Notes under the pieces: generated by a model
What the model saw: the letters and a program-made list of their open reading frames with translations, nothing else
Database searches by the model: none
What the model was told of the DNA's origin: nothing
Assembly (NCBI RefSeq): GCF_004681185.1
Contig: NZ_SRIF01000001.1
Span: 1,302,001 to 1,366,000 of the forward strand
Origin: Haloarcula amylovorans
Lineage (GTDB): Archaea > Halobacteriota > Halobacteria > Halobacteriales > Haloarculaceae
Length of the DNA stretch: 64,000 bases
Direction: 5' to 3'
Translations under genes and position numbers: made by a program
Shown: piece by piece, positions 8,659 through 16,847 of the stretch
How positions within the stretch are numbered: position 1 is the first letter of the stretch
Layout: every line of letters begins with the position of its first letter

Positions 8659-9756
8659 TCAGTCGGCGGGTGTGACCGTCTCGTCGTCGTCGGCCAGCGC
8701 CGGGCGGCCGATACGGTGATCCAGCGAGAACGGCCCGGCACCCATCGTGAAGACGGCCGAGGCCATGCCGAAGAGGGTGACGTGGGCCAGCACCGGGTCG
8801 TCCGGCAGGCCAAAGAGCGTCATCGTAAACAGGACGAACGACGCCGCGGCCGCGCCGCGAGTGAAGAAGCCAGCGATCAGCGCGAGCCCGACGACCATCT
8901 CGGTCACGCCGGCACCGACGACCCAGAGACCGGGATCCACTGGGACGACGGAAGTGAGCTCGTACTTCGCGACGACCAGCAGAGCGCTGCCCGGGTCGGC
9001 GAGTTTCTGGAACAGACCCAGATAGACGAAGGAGAGCCCCATCCCGACCCGGAGAATCGTCGGGACGTACGCACGGTAGGGGTCGGTCGCGTCGTCGAGG
9101 AACGCCTTCAGGTGGTGAATCGGGTCCACGCGGCCGTAGTAGGTTCCAGGGGTGCTCGCCACGTCCTGTAGCATGTCGTCGGCGCTCGGGCGGCCGCCGC
9201 CGACGACGAGCAAGGCGAGGAAGATGGGAACGTACTCCACCGCGAGGACGACGGCGGGGTCGACGGTGAACGCCCACGCGTAGGTGAGGAGACCGACCGC
9301 GGAGACGATGCGCGTCGCGAGACCGAAGAGGATGCAGAACCCGAGTCCGATGAACAACACCCGAAGGAGCGGGTTCGCACTCAGGTCGAAGGTGACCGTC
9401 GGCGCGAACAGATACCCCTGAAAACCGGCTCCGACCAGCGGCAAACCGCCAGCCAGTCTAAGCATCCACGGGACTAGGTCGGCGTAGCCGGCGAGTTTCT
9501 CCCGGAGGACGACGACGTCGGTGATGGTCGGCCGCACCCACAGATATGCGGCGACGGCGACCGCGCCGACGACGGACGCGCCTCCGAAGAGGAGAGCGTT
9601 TACTGGGTCAGAGAGGACTTCGACGAGAAAGTCGATAGCGTTCATCGCCGCGCCAGGGCCGTCGGTGACGTAATCTACGTGTGCCGCCGCGGGCCGGCTG
9701 AGGAGAGAGACCACCAACGCGGCACCGAGCGCGCTGCGTATCGAACGAGTGACCAT
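8659..9756 (-). CDS. DoxX-family membrane protein with signal peptide
   Basis: A 365-residue membrane protein that starts with a signal-like segment (SALGAALVVSLLSRPAAA), then several hydrophobic helices. The C-terminal part (LRVGMGLSFVYLGLFQKLADP, then a Gly-rich ELTSVVPVDPGLWVVGAG helix region) matches DoxX/DoxD quinol-oxidase-associated membrane domains. The N-terminal half is a second helical bundle of similar size, so the protein may contain two DoxX-like bundles. Substrate and partner are unknown. Start ATG 9756 gives a clean signal peptide. Confidence 0.7.
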   Translation of the reverse strand: MVTRSIRSALGAALVVSLLSRPAAAHVDYVTDGPGAAMNAIDFLVEVLSDPVNALLFGGASVVGAVAVAAYLWVRPTITDVVVLREKLAGYADLVPWMLRLAGGLPLVGAGFQGYLFAPTVTFDLSANPLLRVLFIGLGFCILFGLATRIVSAVGLLTYAWAFTVDPAVVLAVEYVPIFLALLVVGGGRPSADDMLQDVASTPGTYYGRVDPIHHLKAFLDDATDPYRAYVPTILRVGMGLSFVYLGLFQKLADPGSALLVVAKYELTSVVPVDPGLWVVGAGVTEMVVGLALIAGFFTRGAAAASFVLFTMTLFGLPDDPVLAHVTLFGMASAVFTMGAGPFSLDHRIGRPALADDDETVTPAD

Positions 9757-9780
9757 ACCGAATCTCAGACAGGCGGACAC

Positions 9781-10938
9781 CTAACCCTGTTCCTCGCCGC
9801 GGCCGCCCTCGTCCGGTTCGATGTCTTCGGGGCGGTCAGCGTCGTCACCGAGGGTCCCCTCGCCGCTCTCTACGTCGGCCGGTCGGTCGGCGTCGTCGCC
9901 GATGGTTCCGTCGCCCTTCTCGATGTCCTCGGGGCGTGCGGCGTCCCGACCGACCGTCGTGTCGTTTCGACCGATCTCTTCGGGGTGTTCGGTATCGTTT
10001 CCGAGGGTCCCTTCGCCGTGTTCGAGGTCGGCCGGGTGTTCGGCGTTACGAGTGGTCGCCGTGTCCTCGGTGTGCTGGCGGGCGACACCCTCCGGCGTGT
10101 CCGCGTGTTCGGGGGAGACGTCGTCGCTGTAGGCATCTTCTCGCTTCGAGATACCCGTCCGTGGCGTCGGCTCCCGCGTCGCGTCAGAGGGCCTGTACTG
10201 GGCCTCGGCAGGGTGGCCAACGCCGGGAACGGAGGTGGACTCGCCGATGGGCCGCGAGATGTTCCCCTCGCCGATAGCGACACCGCTGGTAACGATGGAG
10301 CGGACGCCCTCTTCGACGGTCATGTCCGCGTCGTACACCCGGTCGATGTCGACGTGGATGACGTACCCGCCCATCACCGGGTTCGGTGCCATCGGCATGA
10401 ACAGCGTCACCATCTCGTCGTTGTCCGTTGCCTCCTCGATCGAGCGGGGCGTGCTCGCGGTGACGAACGCGACGGTGTACGAGCCAGCGGTCGGGTACTC
10501 GACGAGGACGACGTCTTTGAAACTCTGCGTGTCATTGTCGAGCAGCATATCGCTCATCTCGTCGAAGCTCCGATACAGCGACCCGATGGCCGGGATTCGC
10601 TTCATCATCGTATCGAAGATGTCCTCGATTCGCCCGCCGCCGGGCTGGCGCTCGGCGATGAATCCGATACAGAACAGAGTGATGACGAAGACGACCAGCG
10701 CCAGCACCTTCACCAGATATGCCGGCGTCTCGGCGGGGTTGATCTCCGACCCCGAAATCCGGAAGGTGAACGCGACCACCGGGTCCAACACGTTCGAGAG
10801 AGAGTTGACGACGAACCCGATGATGAGCAACGTGACGATCAACGGAATCATCATCGCAAAGCCCGTGATGAACGCCTGTCGAACCGACTTCTTCACCGTC
10901 GTCGGCGCAACCTGCTCGGGCACCCTCCTATCAGCCAT
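9781..10938 (-). CDS. DUF502 family membrane protein with repeat tail
   Basis: A 385-residue protein. Residues 20-55 and 75-100 are hydrophobic helices, followed by the DUF502 blocks GSLYRSFDEMSDML, DVVLVEYPTAGSY and TLFMPMAPNPVMGGYVIHVD. From about residue 298 the sequence changes to an acidic, low-complexity tail of 17-residue repeats. The ATG at 10938 begins MADRRVPEQVAP. DUF502 proteins are widespread membrane proteins of unknown function. The stop codon lies 24 bp upstream of the DoxX gene start, so the two may be co-transcribed. Confidence 0.8.
   Translation of the reverse strand: MADRRVPEQVAPTTVKKSVRQAFITGFAMMIPLIVTLLIIGFVVNSLSNVLDPVVAFTFRISGSEINPAETPAYLVKVLALVVFVITLFCIGFIAERQPGGGRIEDIFDTMMKRIPAIGSLYRSFDEMSDMLLDNDTQSFKDVVLVEYPTAGSYTVAFVTASTPRSIEEATDNDEMVTLFMPMAPNPVMGGYVIHVDIDRVYDADMTVEEGVRSIVTSGVAIGEGNISRPIGESTSVPGVGHPAEAQYRPSDATREPTPRTGISKREDAYSDDVSPEHADTPEGVARQHTEDTATTRNAEHPADLEHGEGTLGNDTEHPEEIGRNDTTVGRDAARPEDIEKGDGTIGDDADRPADVESGEGTLGDDADRPEDIEPDEGGRGEEQG
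9784..10047 (-). repeat. tandem 17-residue (51-bp) coding repeats
   Basis: The end of the DUF502 gene encodes about five tandem copies of a 17-residue unit with the pattern D-A-x-R/H-P-x-D-I/V-E-x-G-x-G-T-I/L-G-D. Four complete copies are followed by one truncated copy. The copies differ by substitutions but not by length, and Pro and the Gly-Thr pair are most constant. Such repeats form an acidic extended tail on the protein. Confidence 0.75.
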
Positions 10939-11028
10939 GCCAGTCCGAAGTAGGCGGAGAGAGAAAAAACTGTACGTCAGCGTATCGGGCGGTGGAATTA
11001 TATTCGTGCCCCTACTACCTCTGGGCCA

Positions 11029-11508
11029 GTGAGCGTCAATATCGAGACACGGGTCATCGACCGGGGGAGCGACGAGTACGTCGATGCCGCGTGGCGGCTC
11101 AAGGAAACCATCCGGCAGGAGGACGGCGTCCTCCGGCAGCGACGGGGATTCTTCCGGAACGCCTACCGACGCTCGACGGTCTACCTCTACATCGACCGCT
11201 CTGCGGACTGTCTCATCGGGTTCGCGGCCGTCCGGCGGGACGGCTACATCCTCTTTCTGGCCGTGGACCGCGACTACCGCAGCGACGGATTCGGCAAGCG
11301 CCTCGTCGCACGCGTCGCCGAGGACTATGGCAGTGTCACCTGTCACGCGCGCTCGACGAACGAGCCGGCCCTGGAGTTCTACAAGCACATCGGTTTCGAG
11401 GTGCGCCGGCGCATCGACAACTACTACGAGGACGGCGGCGACGCCTACTACCTCAAACTCGGCGAGCAGACGATCGCCGATAAGCTCTCGAAGTTCCTCC
11501 GCGGGTAG
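11029..11508 (+). CDS. GNAT family N-acetyltransferase
   Basis: A 159-residue single-domain acetyltransferase. The acetyl-CoA site is seen as LFLAVDRDYRSDGFGKRLV near residue 75 (V..DYRS.G.G..L), followed by a C-terminal motif TNEPALEFYKHIGFEV. This RimI-like layout suggests N-terminal or small-molecule acetylation; the substrate is unknown. Start is GTG 11029, preceded by a TATA-like AATTATATTC at about 10996-11005, so the message is probably leaderless. It lies divergently from the DUF502 gene. Confidence 0.8.
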   Translation: MSVNIETRVIDRGSDEYVDAAWRLKETIRQEDGVLRQRRGFFRNAYRRSTVYLYIDRSADCLIGFAAVRRDGYILFLAVDRDYRSDGFGKRLVARVAEDYGSVTCHARSTNEPALEFYKHIGFEVRRRIDNYYEDGGDAYYLKLGEQTIADKLSKFLRG

Positions 11509-11553
11509 GAGAATCCGTATCCTTTTGAACGGGTCTCCCTAACCGAGTAGCCG

Positions 11554-12732
11554 ATGGAATCGCGGACGCAAACGTATCTTCGCGGCCGGTTCGGTGATCA
11601 CTATCGACAGGCGGATATCTCGCCGCCGCCGGCCGCAAACGAGCGCGAGTGGGGGTTCATCCCGTGGACCGAGGGTCCCGGCGAGACGATGGTCCGCCAT
11701 CGCTCGCTGTTGGACCTCGGCGACATCGAGGCGTTCCTCGGCCGCAAGAAACCCCGCCACGTCTACTTCTCGGCGGGCCGCTACGACGACCCGAGCGCCT
11801 CGTCGATGAGCGAGAAGGGGTGGCGCTCCTCGGATCTCGTCTTCGATTTGGACGCTGACCACCTCCCGTCGGTCACGCTGGGCGAGGATACCTATGCCGA
11901 GATGCTCGCGAAGTGTAAGGACGCCCTCCTCCGACTGCTGGATTTTCTGGAGAACGACTTCGGCTTCGAGGACCTGACCGTCGTCTTCTCGGGCGGCCGC
12001 GGCTACCACGTCCACGTCCGCGACGAGGGGATTCGTGGCCTCGAACGCGACGCGCGACGCGAAATCGTCGATTACGTCCGAGGTATCGGCCTGGAGTTCG
12101 ACGAACTCGTGGACGTGGAGACGGTGGCCGGTACCGCCGGCCGGTCCAGCCCCGCCGAGAAGCGGACGCTGACGACCGAGGGCGGCTGGAGCGCTCGCGC
12201 GCACAGCCACATCCTCACGGAAGTCGACCGGTTACGCGAGATGGACGAGGACGACGCTATCGCCCGGTTGCGGCAGTACGACGGCATCGGCGAAGGGAAG
12301 GCGACCGCCGCGCTCAACGCCGCCCGGGACAACTACGACCAGCTGGCCGCCGGCAACATCGACGTCCACTCCGCGTTCTACCAGATTTCGAAGGTGCTAG
12401 CCCTCGAAGCGGTGGCCGCCGACAACGCCCCCATCGACGAACCCGTGACCACCGACACGAACCGCCTCATCCGCCTCCCGGGGTCGCTCCACGGCGGTAG
12501 CGGTCTCGAAGTCCAGCGCATCGACCGGGACGCGATCGAGGCGTTCGACCCGCTTTCCGACGCCGTCCCCGAGACCTTCCGCGGCCATGAAATTACTGTC
12601 GAAGTGACCGAGGGCGGCCTCGTGGAGCTGGATGGGGATAGCTTTACAGTGGAGGCGGGTCATCACACAGTACCAGAGCACGTGGGCGTGTTCCTGATGG
12701 CCCGCGGTCGCGCTGAGAAGGGGCAGGAATGA
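11554..12732 (+). CDS. priS: DNA primase small (catalytic) subunit PriS
   Basis: A 392-residue archaeal/eukaryotic-type primase catalytic subunit that makes primers with PriL at replication forks. The hDhD metal motif is seen as VFDLDADHLP near residue 100. The nucleotide-binding motif is FSGGRGYHVHV near residue 147. A third block, TNRLIRLPGSLHGGSG near residue 305, is also typical. The gene overlaps the downstream GINS gene by 4 bases (ATGA), so the two are translationally coupled. This priS-GINS pairing is conserved in archaea. Confidence 0.95.
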   Translation: MESRTQTYLRGRFGDHYRQADISPPPAANEREWGFIPWTEGPGETMVRHRSLLDLGDIEAFLGRKKPRHVYFSAGRYDDPSASSMSEKGWRSSDLVFDLDADHLPSVTLGEDTYAEMLAKCKDALLRLLDFLENDFGFEDLTVVFSGGRGYHVHVRDEGIRGLERDARREIVDYVRGIGLEFDELVDVETVAGTAGRSSPAEKRTLTTEGGWSARAHSHILTEVDRLREMDEDDAIARLRQYDGIGEGKATAALNAARDNYDQLAAGNIDVHSAFYQISKVLALEAVAADNAPIDEPVTTDTNRLIRLPGSLHGGSGLEVQRIDRDAIEAFDPLSDAVPETFRGHEITVEVTEGGLVELDGDSFTVEAGHHTVPEHVGVFLMARGRAEKGQE

Positions 12733-13721
12733 ATCTCGACGAACTCCAATCGGTCCAGTCACGCGAGCGCCAGACCGACCAGCTACAGCAGTTGCGCTCG
12801 ACGTTTTACGAGGAGGCCGGGACGTTCGTCGCCCAACTCAGAGAGGAACGCGACCGTGCGGCCGACCGCGCCGACGACCCGTTCGACTCGCCGGAGGTCA
12901 ACCGGCTGACCGACGACATCAAGACTGCCGAGCAGACCGTCGAAGCCATCTACGAGCGCCGTATCGGCAAGATCGTGAAGATGGCGTCGCTCGCGGCCGC
13001 CGACATGCCGACCGAGGACGACGGGCTGACACAGGAAGAAGAACACCTCTTCGAGTCGATGGTCGGCGCTATCGAGTCGAACCGCGAACACGTCCTCGAC
13101 GTCATCGCGGGCGACGCGCCCGCCGGTGCCGTCGGCGGCGGCTCGCCAGCGACCGACGACGCCGCGAACGAACCGACGGCGACCGCCGACCAGTCGGGCG
13201 ATAGAACGTCGGACCCGACGCCCGACCAGATGCCCGACGCGGTGCCCGACCCGCCCGAACAGGATGGCGAGACGACAGACGGCGAGGCGAGCGTCGACGC
13301 CGCGGACATCATGGGCGGCGGCGACGGTCAATCCACGGAAAACGGTGACGAGGGGCCTGTCTCTGAGTCAGCGTCGCCAGCCACCGAGGCACCGACGCCA
13401 CCGCCCGAGCGAGACCCCGACCGACCCGCTGACGAGGCCACCGCGGCTATCGGAAGCGACACGGCCTCCGCTCCATCGTCACCGACCGGAGACGCGAGCG
13501 GAGTCACGGTCCCGAACGACGAAGCGGATGCGGCCGCGGAACCCGACGGAGCCGCGACAGACGACGTCGAGCGACGGACCGTCCGTATCACCGACGACGT
13601 GGGCGAGATATTCGGCGTCGACCAGCGCGAGTACGACCTCTCGACGGACGACGTGGTGACGCTGCCGGCCGACAACGCCGACCCGCTGGTCGAGCGCGAC
13701 GCCGCCGAACCGCTAGAGTAA
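12729..13721 (+). CDS. GINS complex subunit (GINS15 type)
   Basis: A 330-residue archaeal GINS protein, a partner of MCM and the Cdc45/RecJ-like factor at the fork. The N-terminal helical A domain covers residues 1-120, with RIGKIVKMASLAA and TQEEEHLFESMVGAI as typical blocks. It is followed by a long Asp/Glu/Pro/Thr-rich linker (about 135-275). The small beta-rich B domain at the end contains VRITDDVGEIFGVDQREYDL and DVVTLPADNADPLVERDAA. The linker is much longer than in non-halophilic GINS. It overlaps priS by ATGA. Confidence 0.88.
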   Translation: MNLDELQSVQSRERQTDQLQQLRSTFYEEAGTFVAQLREERDRAADRADDPFDSPEVNRLTDDIKTAEQTVEAIYERRIGKIVKMASLAAADMPTEDDGLTQEEEHLFESMVGAIESNREHVLDVIAGDAPAGAVGGGSPATDDAANEPTATADQSGDRTSDPTPDQMPDAVPDPPEQDGETTDGEASVDAADIMGGGDGQSTENGDEGPVSESASPATEAPTPPPERDPDRPADEATAAIGSDTASAPSSPTGDASGVTVPNDEADAAAEPDGAATDDVERRTVRITDDVGEIFGVDQREYDLSTDDVVTLPADNADPLVERDAAEPLE

Positions 13722-14104
13722 CGCAACGGTTCTCTATGCGAAGTCCAACTCGGTCAGCCACTGCCAAGAGGGTATATTCATCTGTTCTCGTACCCGCTCC
13801 GCTCCGTTTATCCGCTCAGTACAGCGACCTTTTTCATCGTCGGGTCTCCTCGCTCACTTCGTTCGCTGTGGGAACCGCTCCTCGAAAAACGTCGATGAAA
13901 AAGGCCGACGGCTCGGCGATGCTTCGCCATCGATGAAACGCCTCGCTTCGCTCGGCGTACGCTCTCATCACCGGCAATCACTCACGACGCACACCTACTG
14001 AGCGGATGATTCGCCCTCGCCAGTGTTGAACCAACCTACTGTGAACTGTTCTATGACACCCTACTTGCCGTAGCTATAGGTGACTCTGCGACCAAGAGAG
14101 ACGT
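13722..14104. repeat. non-coding spacer with nested inverted repeats
   Basis: This 383-bp gap holds no convincing gene. It contains a perfect 12-bp inverted repeat, ATCCGCTCAGTA at 13810-13821 and its complement at 13996-14007. Inside lies a second inverted repeat, TTTTTCATCG at 13830-13839 and CGATGAAAAA at 13893-13902. Between the arms are short repeats of the CGCTTCGCTCG kind that are frequent in haloarchaeal spacers. The whole nested block spans about 198 bp and has the shape of a small non-autonomous palindromic element, but no target-site duplication was recognised. Confidence 0.6.
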
Positions 14105-14593
14105 ATGACCGCGACAGCCTCCTTCGAGCGTGGGGACCTTCCCGGCGCGCTTCTCGCCGTCGTTCTCGTCAACCTCGTGGGCGCGGCCCCCGCCGCCCTC
14201 GGCGGCCCGGACTCCGCGTGGTTCCAGAGCCTGACGAAGCCTGCAATCTATCCGCCGTCGTGGGCGTTCGGCGTCGTCTGGACGCTACTGTTCACGCTCA
14301 TGGGTATCGCGCTCTACCTCGTTTGGCGGTCGGAGCCGTCCCGAGAGCGCAGGATTGCTCTCGGCCTGTTTGTCGCGCAGATGGCGTTCAACGTCGCGTG
14401 GACGCCGGTGTTCTTCCAGGCACAGAACCTCGCACTGGCGCTCGCCGTTATCGTGGCGCTACTCGCGTTGCTCCTTCCAACTATCGCGGCGTTCCGGCGC
14501 GTCGACCGTCGCGCCGGCCTCCTGCTGGTTCCGTATCTGCTGTGGGTGACGTTCGCCGCCGTCCTGAACTATCGGTTCCTCGCGCTGAACTAG
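14105..14593 (+). CDS. TspO/MBR family protein
   Basis: A 162-residue protein of five hydrophobic helices, the size and topology of TspO (bacterial and mitochondrial tryptophan-rich sensory protein). The signature WFQSLTKPAIYPPSWAFGVVW at residues 39-59 and FNVAWTPVFF near residue 99 match the family well. TspO binds tetrapyrroles and is linked to stress and photo-oxidative responses; the ligand here is unknown. The 3' end overlaps the convergent HtrA-type gene by 4 bases. Confidence 0.88.
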   Translation: MTATASFERGDLPGALLAVVLVNLVGAAPAALGGPDSAWFQSLTKPAIYPPSWAFGVVWTLLFTLMGIALYLVWRSEPSRERRIALGLFVAQMAFNVAWTPVFFQAQNLALALAVIVALLALLLPTIAAFRRVDRRAGLLLVPYLLWVTFAAVLNYRFLALN

Positions 14594-15711
14594 GGCCGCG
14601 GGCGCGTCCCGAGTTCGAGGTCGACCGTCCGCTGTTCCCCACCGCGGGTTAGCGTGACCGAGATAGTGTCGCCGGGACTGGTCTTCAGTGCGAGGAACGT
14701 CGCCAGCGCCTGTCGGGTCGGCGTCGACATCCCGTCGAGGCGGCGAATCACGTCACCGCCGGCGGGGACCGAGGTGCCCGAGACCGTCCGCGTCCGGTCG
14801 GAGCCTTCGAGAACGCCGGCGGCCGGACCGCCGGGGAGGGTGCGGTCGATGTAGACGCCACTGGCCCGTTGTAGGTCGTTCGCGCGAGCCAGTAGCGGAG
14901 TCACGCTCTGGAGCGTCACGCCCATGTAGGAGTGCCGATAGGTCCCGTCCTCGACGAGGGACGGGACGACGCGTCGGCAGAGTTGCGCGGAGATGGCGAA
15001 CGCGACGTTGTCGCCGCCGCCGGAGTTGATGACGCCGAGGACGTCGCCGTCGAGGTTCACGAGCGGGCCGCCGCTGTTGCCGGGATTGACCGCGGCGTCG
15101 GTCTGAATGGCGTCGGCGATGGAGAAGTTGTTCGCACTCCGGAGCGTCCGGTCGACACCGCTGACGATTCCCTCCGAGACGGACCCCGAGAGACCGAAGG
15201 GGTTGCCGATGGCGACGACCCGCGTCCCCACCGGCGGGTCTCGGCGGGTAAAGGGCAGCGGCGTCGAGCTCTCGGGTACGTTCCGGGCCCGTAACACCGC
15301 GAGGTCGCTGTAGACATCCGTTCCCACGACCGATACCTCCCGCCAGTCCGTATCGGCGAATCGGACGTAGAACTGGTCACCGCCGGAGACGACGTGTTCG
15401 TTCGTGACGAGGTACTCGCCGTCGACGAGGAAGCCGCTCCCCTCGGAACCGCGGCCGTTGCGTGCGTAGACGCGCACGGAGACCACGGAGTCGGCAACCG
15501 TTCGATAGACGTCCGTGTAGACGCTCCCCGACTGCTGTGTCGCGTTCGCCGACTGTTGAGCGATGGACCCGCCCGCGTCGGTGGCGATGCCACCGGCTTC
15601 CGAACCGCTCGAATCGTCCGTCTGTCCGGGTGTCTGACAGCCCGCGCTTCCGGCGACGGCGACGCCGAGCGTGCCGAGAAACGCGCGTCGAGACACGCGG
15701 TCGTTCGTCAT
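14590..15711 (-). CDS. HtrA/DegP-type serine protease, lipoprotein with Tat signal
   Basis: A 373-residue secreted protease. The N-terminus RVSRRAFLGTLGVAVAGSAGC is a twin-arginine signal with a lipobox (AGSAGC), so the mature protein is probably lipid-anchored outside the cell. The trypsin-like triad is visible: His in VTNEHVV, Asp in VYSDLAVLRA, Ser in NPGNSGGPL. A PDZ-like domain fills about residues 255-365. It is preceded by a Ser/Gly/Gln-rich linker after the signal. Family role is quality control of exported proteins. Confidence 0.88.
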   Translation of the reverse strand: MTNDRVSRRAFLGTLGVAVAGSAGCQTPGQTDDSSGSEAGGIATDAGGSIAQQSANATQQSGSVYTDVYRTVADSVVSVRVYARNGRGSEGSGFLVDGEYLVTNEHVVSGGDQFYVRFADTDWREVSVVGTDVYSDLAVLRARNVPESSTPLPFTRRDPPVGTRVVAIGNPFGLSGSVSEGIVSGVDRTLRSANNFSIADAIQTDAAVNPGNSGGPLVNLDGDVLGVINSGGGDNVAFAISAQLCRRVVPSLVEDGTYRHSYMGVTLQSVTPLLARANDLQRASGVYIDRTLPGGPAAGVLEGSDRTRTVSGTSVPAGGDVIRRLDGMSTPTRQALATFLALKTSPGDTISVTLTRGGEQRTVDLELGTRPRP

Positions 15712-15779
15712 GGATTTCTGTTAGGACAGCGAGCGAATAAAGCCCCGGTCGGGGCAAACTACTATACGAGCGCTCACAA

Positions 15780-16052
15780 ATGCTGTGTATGGCCGGCGAC
15801 GCATCGTCCAAGTCACACCCCTCCCCCGGATTCGTCCTTCCCGGCCTGCGCTGTGCCGCGGAGATGGCGCTGGTCGGCATCATCGTCGGGCTGGTGGGTC
15901 TACCGACGAAGAGTCCGCTCGTCCTCGCCGCCGTCGCGTTGACCGCGCTGTTCGGGATGGTCGTCGTCCTCTTCTGGGCGCTCAACCGGCACGTGCGCCG
16001 GTGGGTTCGCTACGCGCAGGGGAAGCCGACGCGACTGAGCATATTCGACTGA
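15780..16052 (+). CDS. small two-helix membrane protein, unknown function
   Basis: A 90-residue protein (an in-frame ATG at 15789 would give 87). It contains two hydrophobic helices, about residues 26-45 and 48-68, and ends with a basic region HVRRWVRYAQGKPTRL. The first 20 residues are polar. I do not recognise the family. It stands alone between the divergent HtrA gene and an MBL hydrolase gene. Confidence 0.55.
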   Translation: MLCMAGDASSKSHPSPGFVLPGLRCAAEMALVGIIVGLVGLPTKSPLVLAAVALTALFGMVVVLFWALNRHVRRWVRYAQGKPTRLSIFD

Positions 16053-16126
16053 CGGCGCTCGAATCGCGTGAGTCACCAGTTGCGGTGTACCATTAAGTGC
16101 GAGCCACGAGTACGTCCGGGCGAATC

Positions 16127-16846
16127 ATGGAACTCACATGGCACGGCCACTCGACGTGGCACGTCGACGTAGACGGGACGGAGCTGCTCATCGACCCGTT
16201 CTTCGACAACCCGCACACGGACATGGATCCGGAGGAGATTGACCCGGACTACGTTCTGTTGACACACGGGCACGCCGACCACATCGGTGACGTGGACCGC
16301 TACGAGGGCAGTGGTCTCGTGGCCACGCCGGAACTCGTCGAGTACTGCGAGGACAACTTCGGCGAGTTCGACGCCGTCGGCGGCATGGGGATGAACCTCG
16401 GCGGGACCGTCGAAATCGGCGAGGCGTTCGTCACGATGCACCGCTCGGACCACTCGAACGGCATCGATACGTCCTACGGCACCACCGGCGGAATGCCCGC
16501 CGGGTTCGTCATCTCCGATACGAAGCCCACCCAGGTCAGCGACGAGGAGTCGACCACGTTCTATCACGCGGGCGACACCGGCCTGATGACGGAGATGCGC
16601 GAGATTATCGGCCCGTACCTGGAACCCGACGCCGCCGCGCTGCCGGTCGGCGACCACTTCACGATGGGACCGTGGCAGGCCGCTATCGCCACCGACTGGC
16701 TGGACGTGGACACCGTCTTCCCGATGCACTACGACACGTTCCCGCCGATCGAGATCGACACGGACGACTTCGTCAAGGAGGTCAAGGCGGCCGGCAGCGA
16801 CGCCGAAGTCGAGGTCCTAGACGGCGACGAGACGTTCGAACTGTAG
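16127..16846 (+). CDS. MBL-fold metal-dependent hydrolase (UPF0173 type)
   Basis: A 239-residue metallo-beta-lactamase-fold protein that opens [13 protein letters not shown], typical of the UPF0173/YtkL subgroup. The metal motif is [10 protein letters not shown] near residue 42. Further ligands lie in FYHAGDTGL near residue 145, and [10 protein letters not shown] near residue 204. This pattern is characteristic and complete. Substrate is unknown for the group. The start at 16127 is chosen because a GTG 30 bases upstream adds residues outside the fold. Confidence 0.87.
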   Translation: MELTWHGHSTWHVDVDGTELLIDPFFDNPHTDMDPEEIDPDYVLLTHGHADHIGDVDRYEGSGLVATPELVEYCEDNFGEFDAVGGMGMNLGGTVEIGEAFVTMHRSDHSNGIDTSYGTTGGMPAGFVISDTKPTQVSDEESTTFYHAGDTGLMTEMREIIGPYLEPDAAALPVGDHFTMGPWQAAIATDWLDVDTVFPMHYDTFPPIEIDTDDFVKEVKAAGSDAEVEVLDGDETFEL

Positions 16847-16847
16847 C

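Noticed and set aside
8577..8813. N-terminal extension of RtcB
   Set aside because: The extra 79 codons lie in the spacer and the DoxX gene end, and RtcB proteins begin near the ATG at 8576.
13736..13936. 66-codon frame in the palindromic spacer
   Set aside because: It reads through the inverted repeats and shows no protein-like conservation features.
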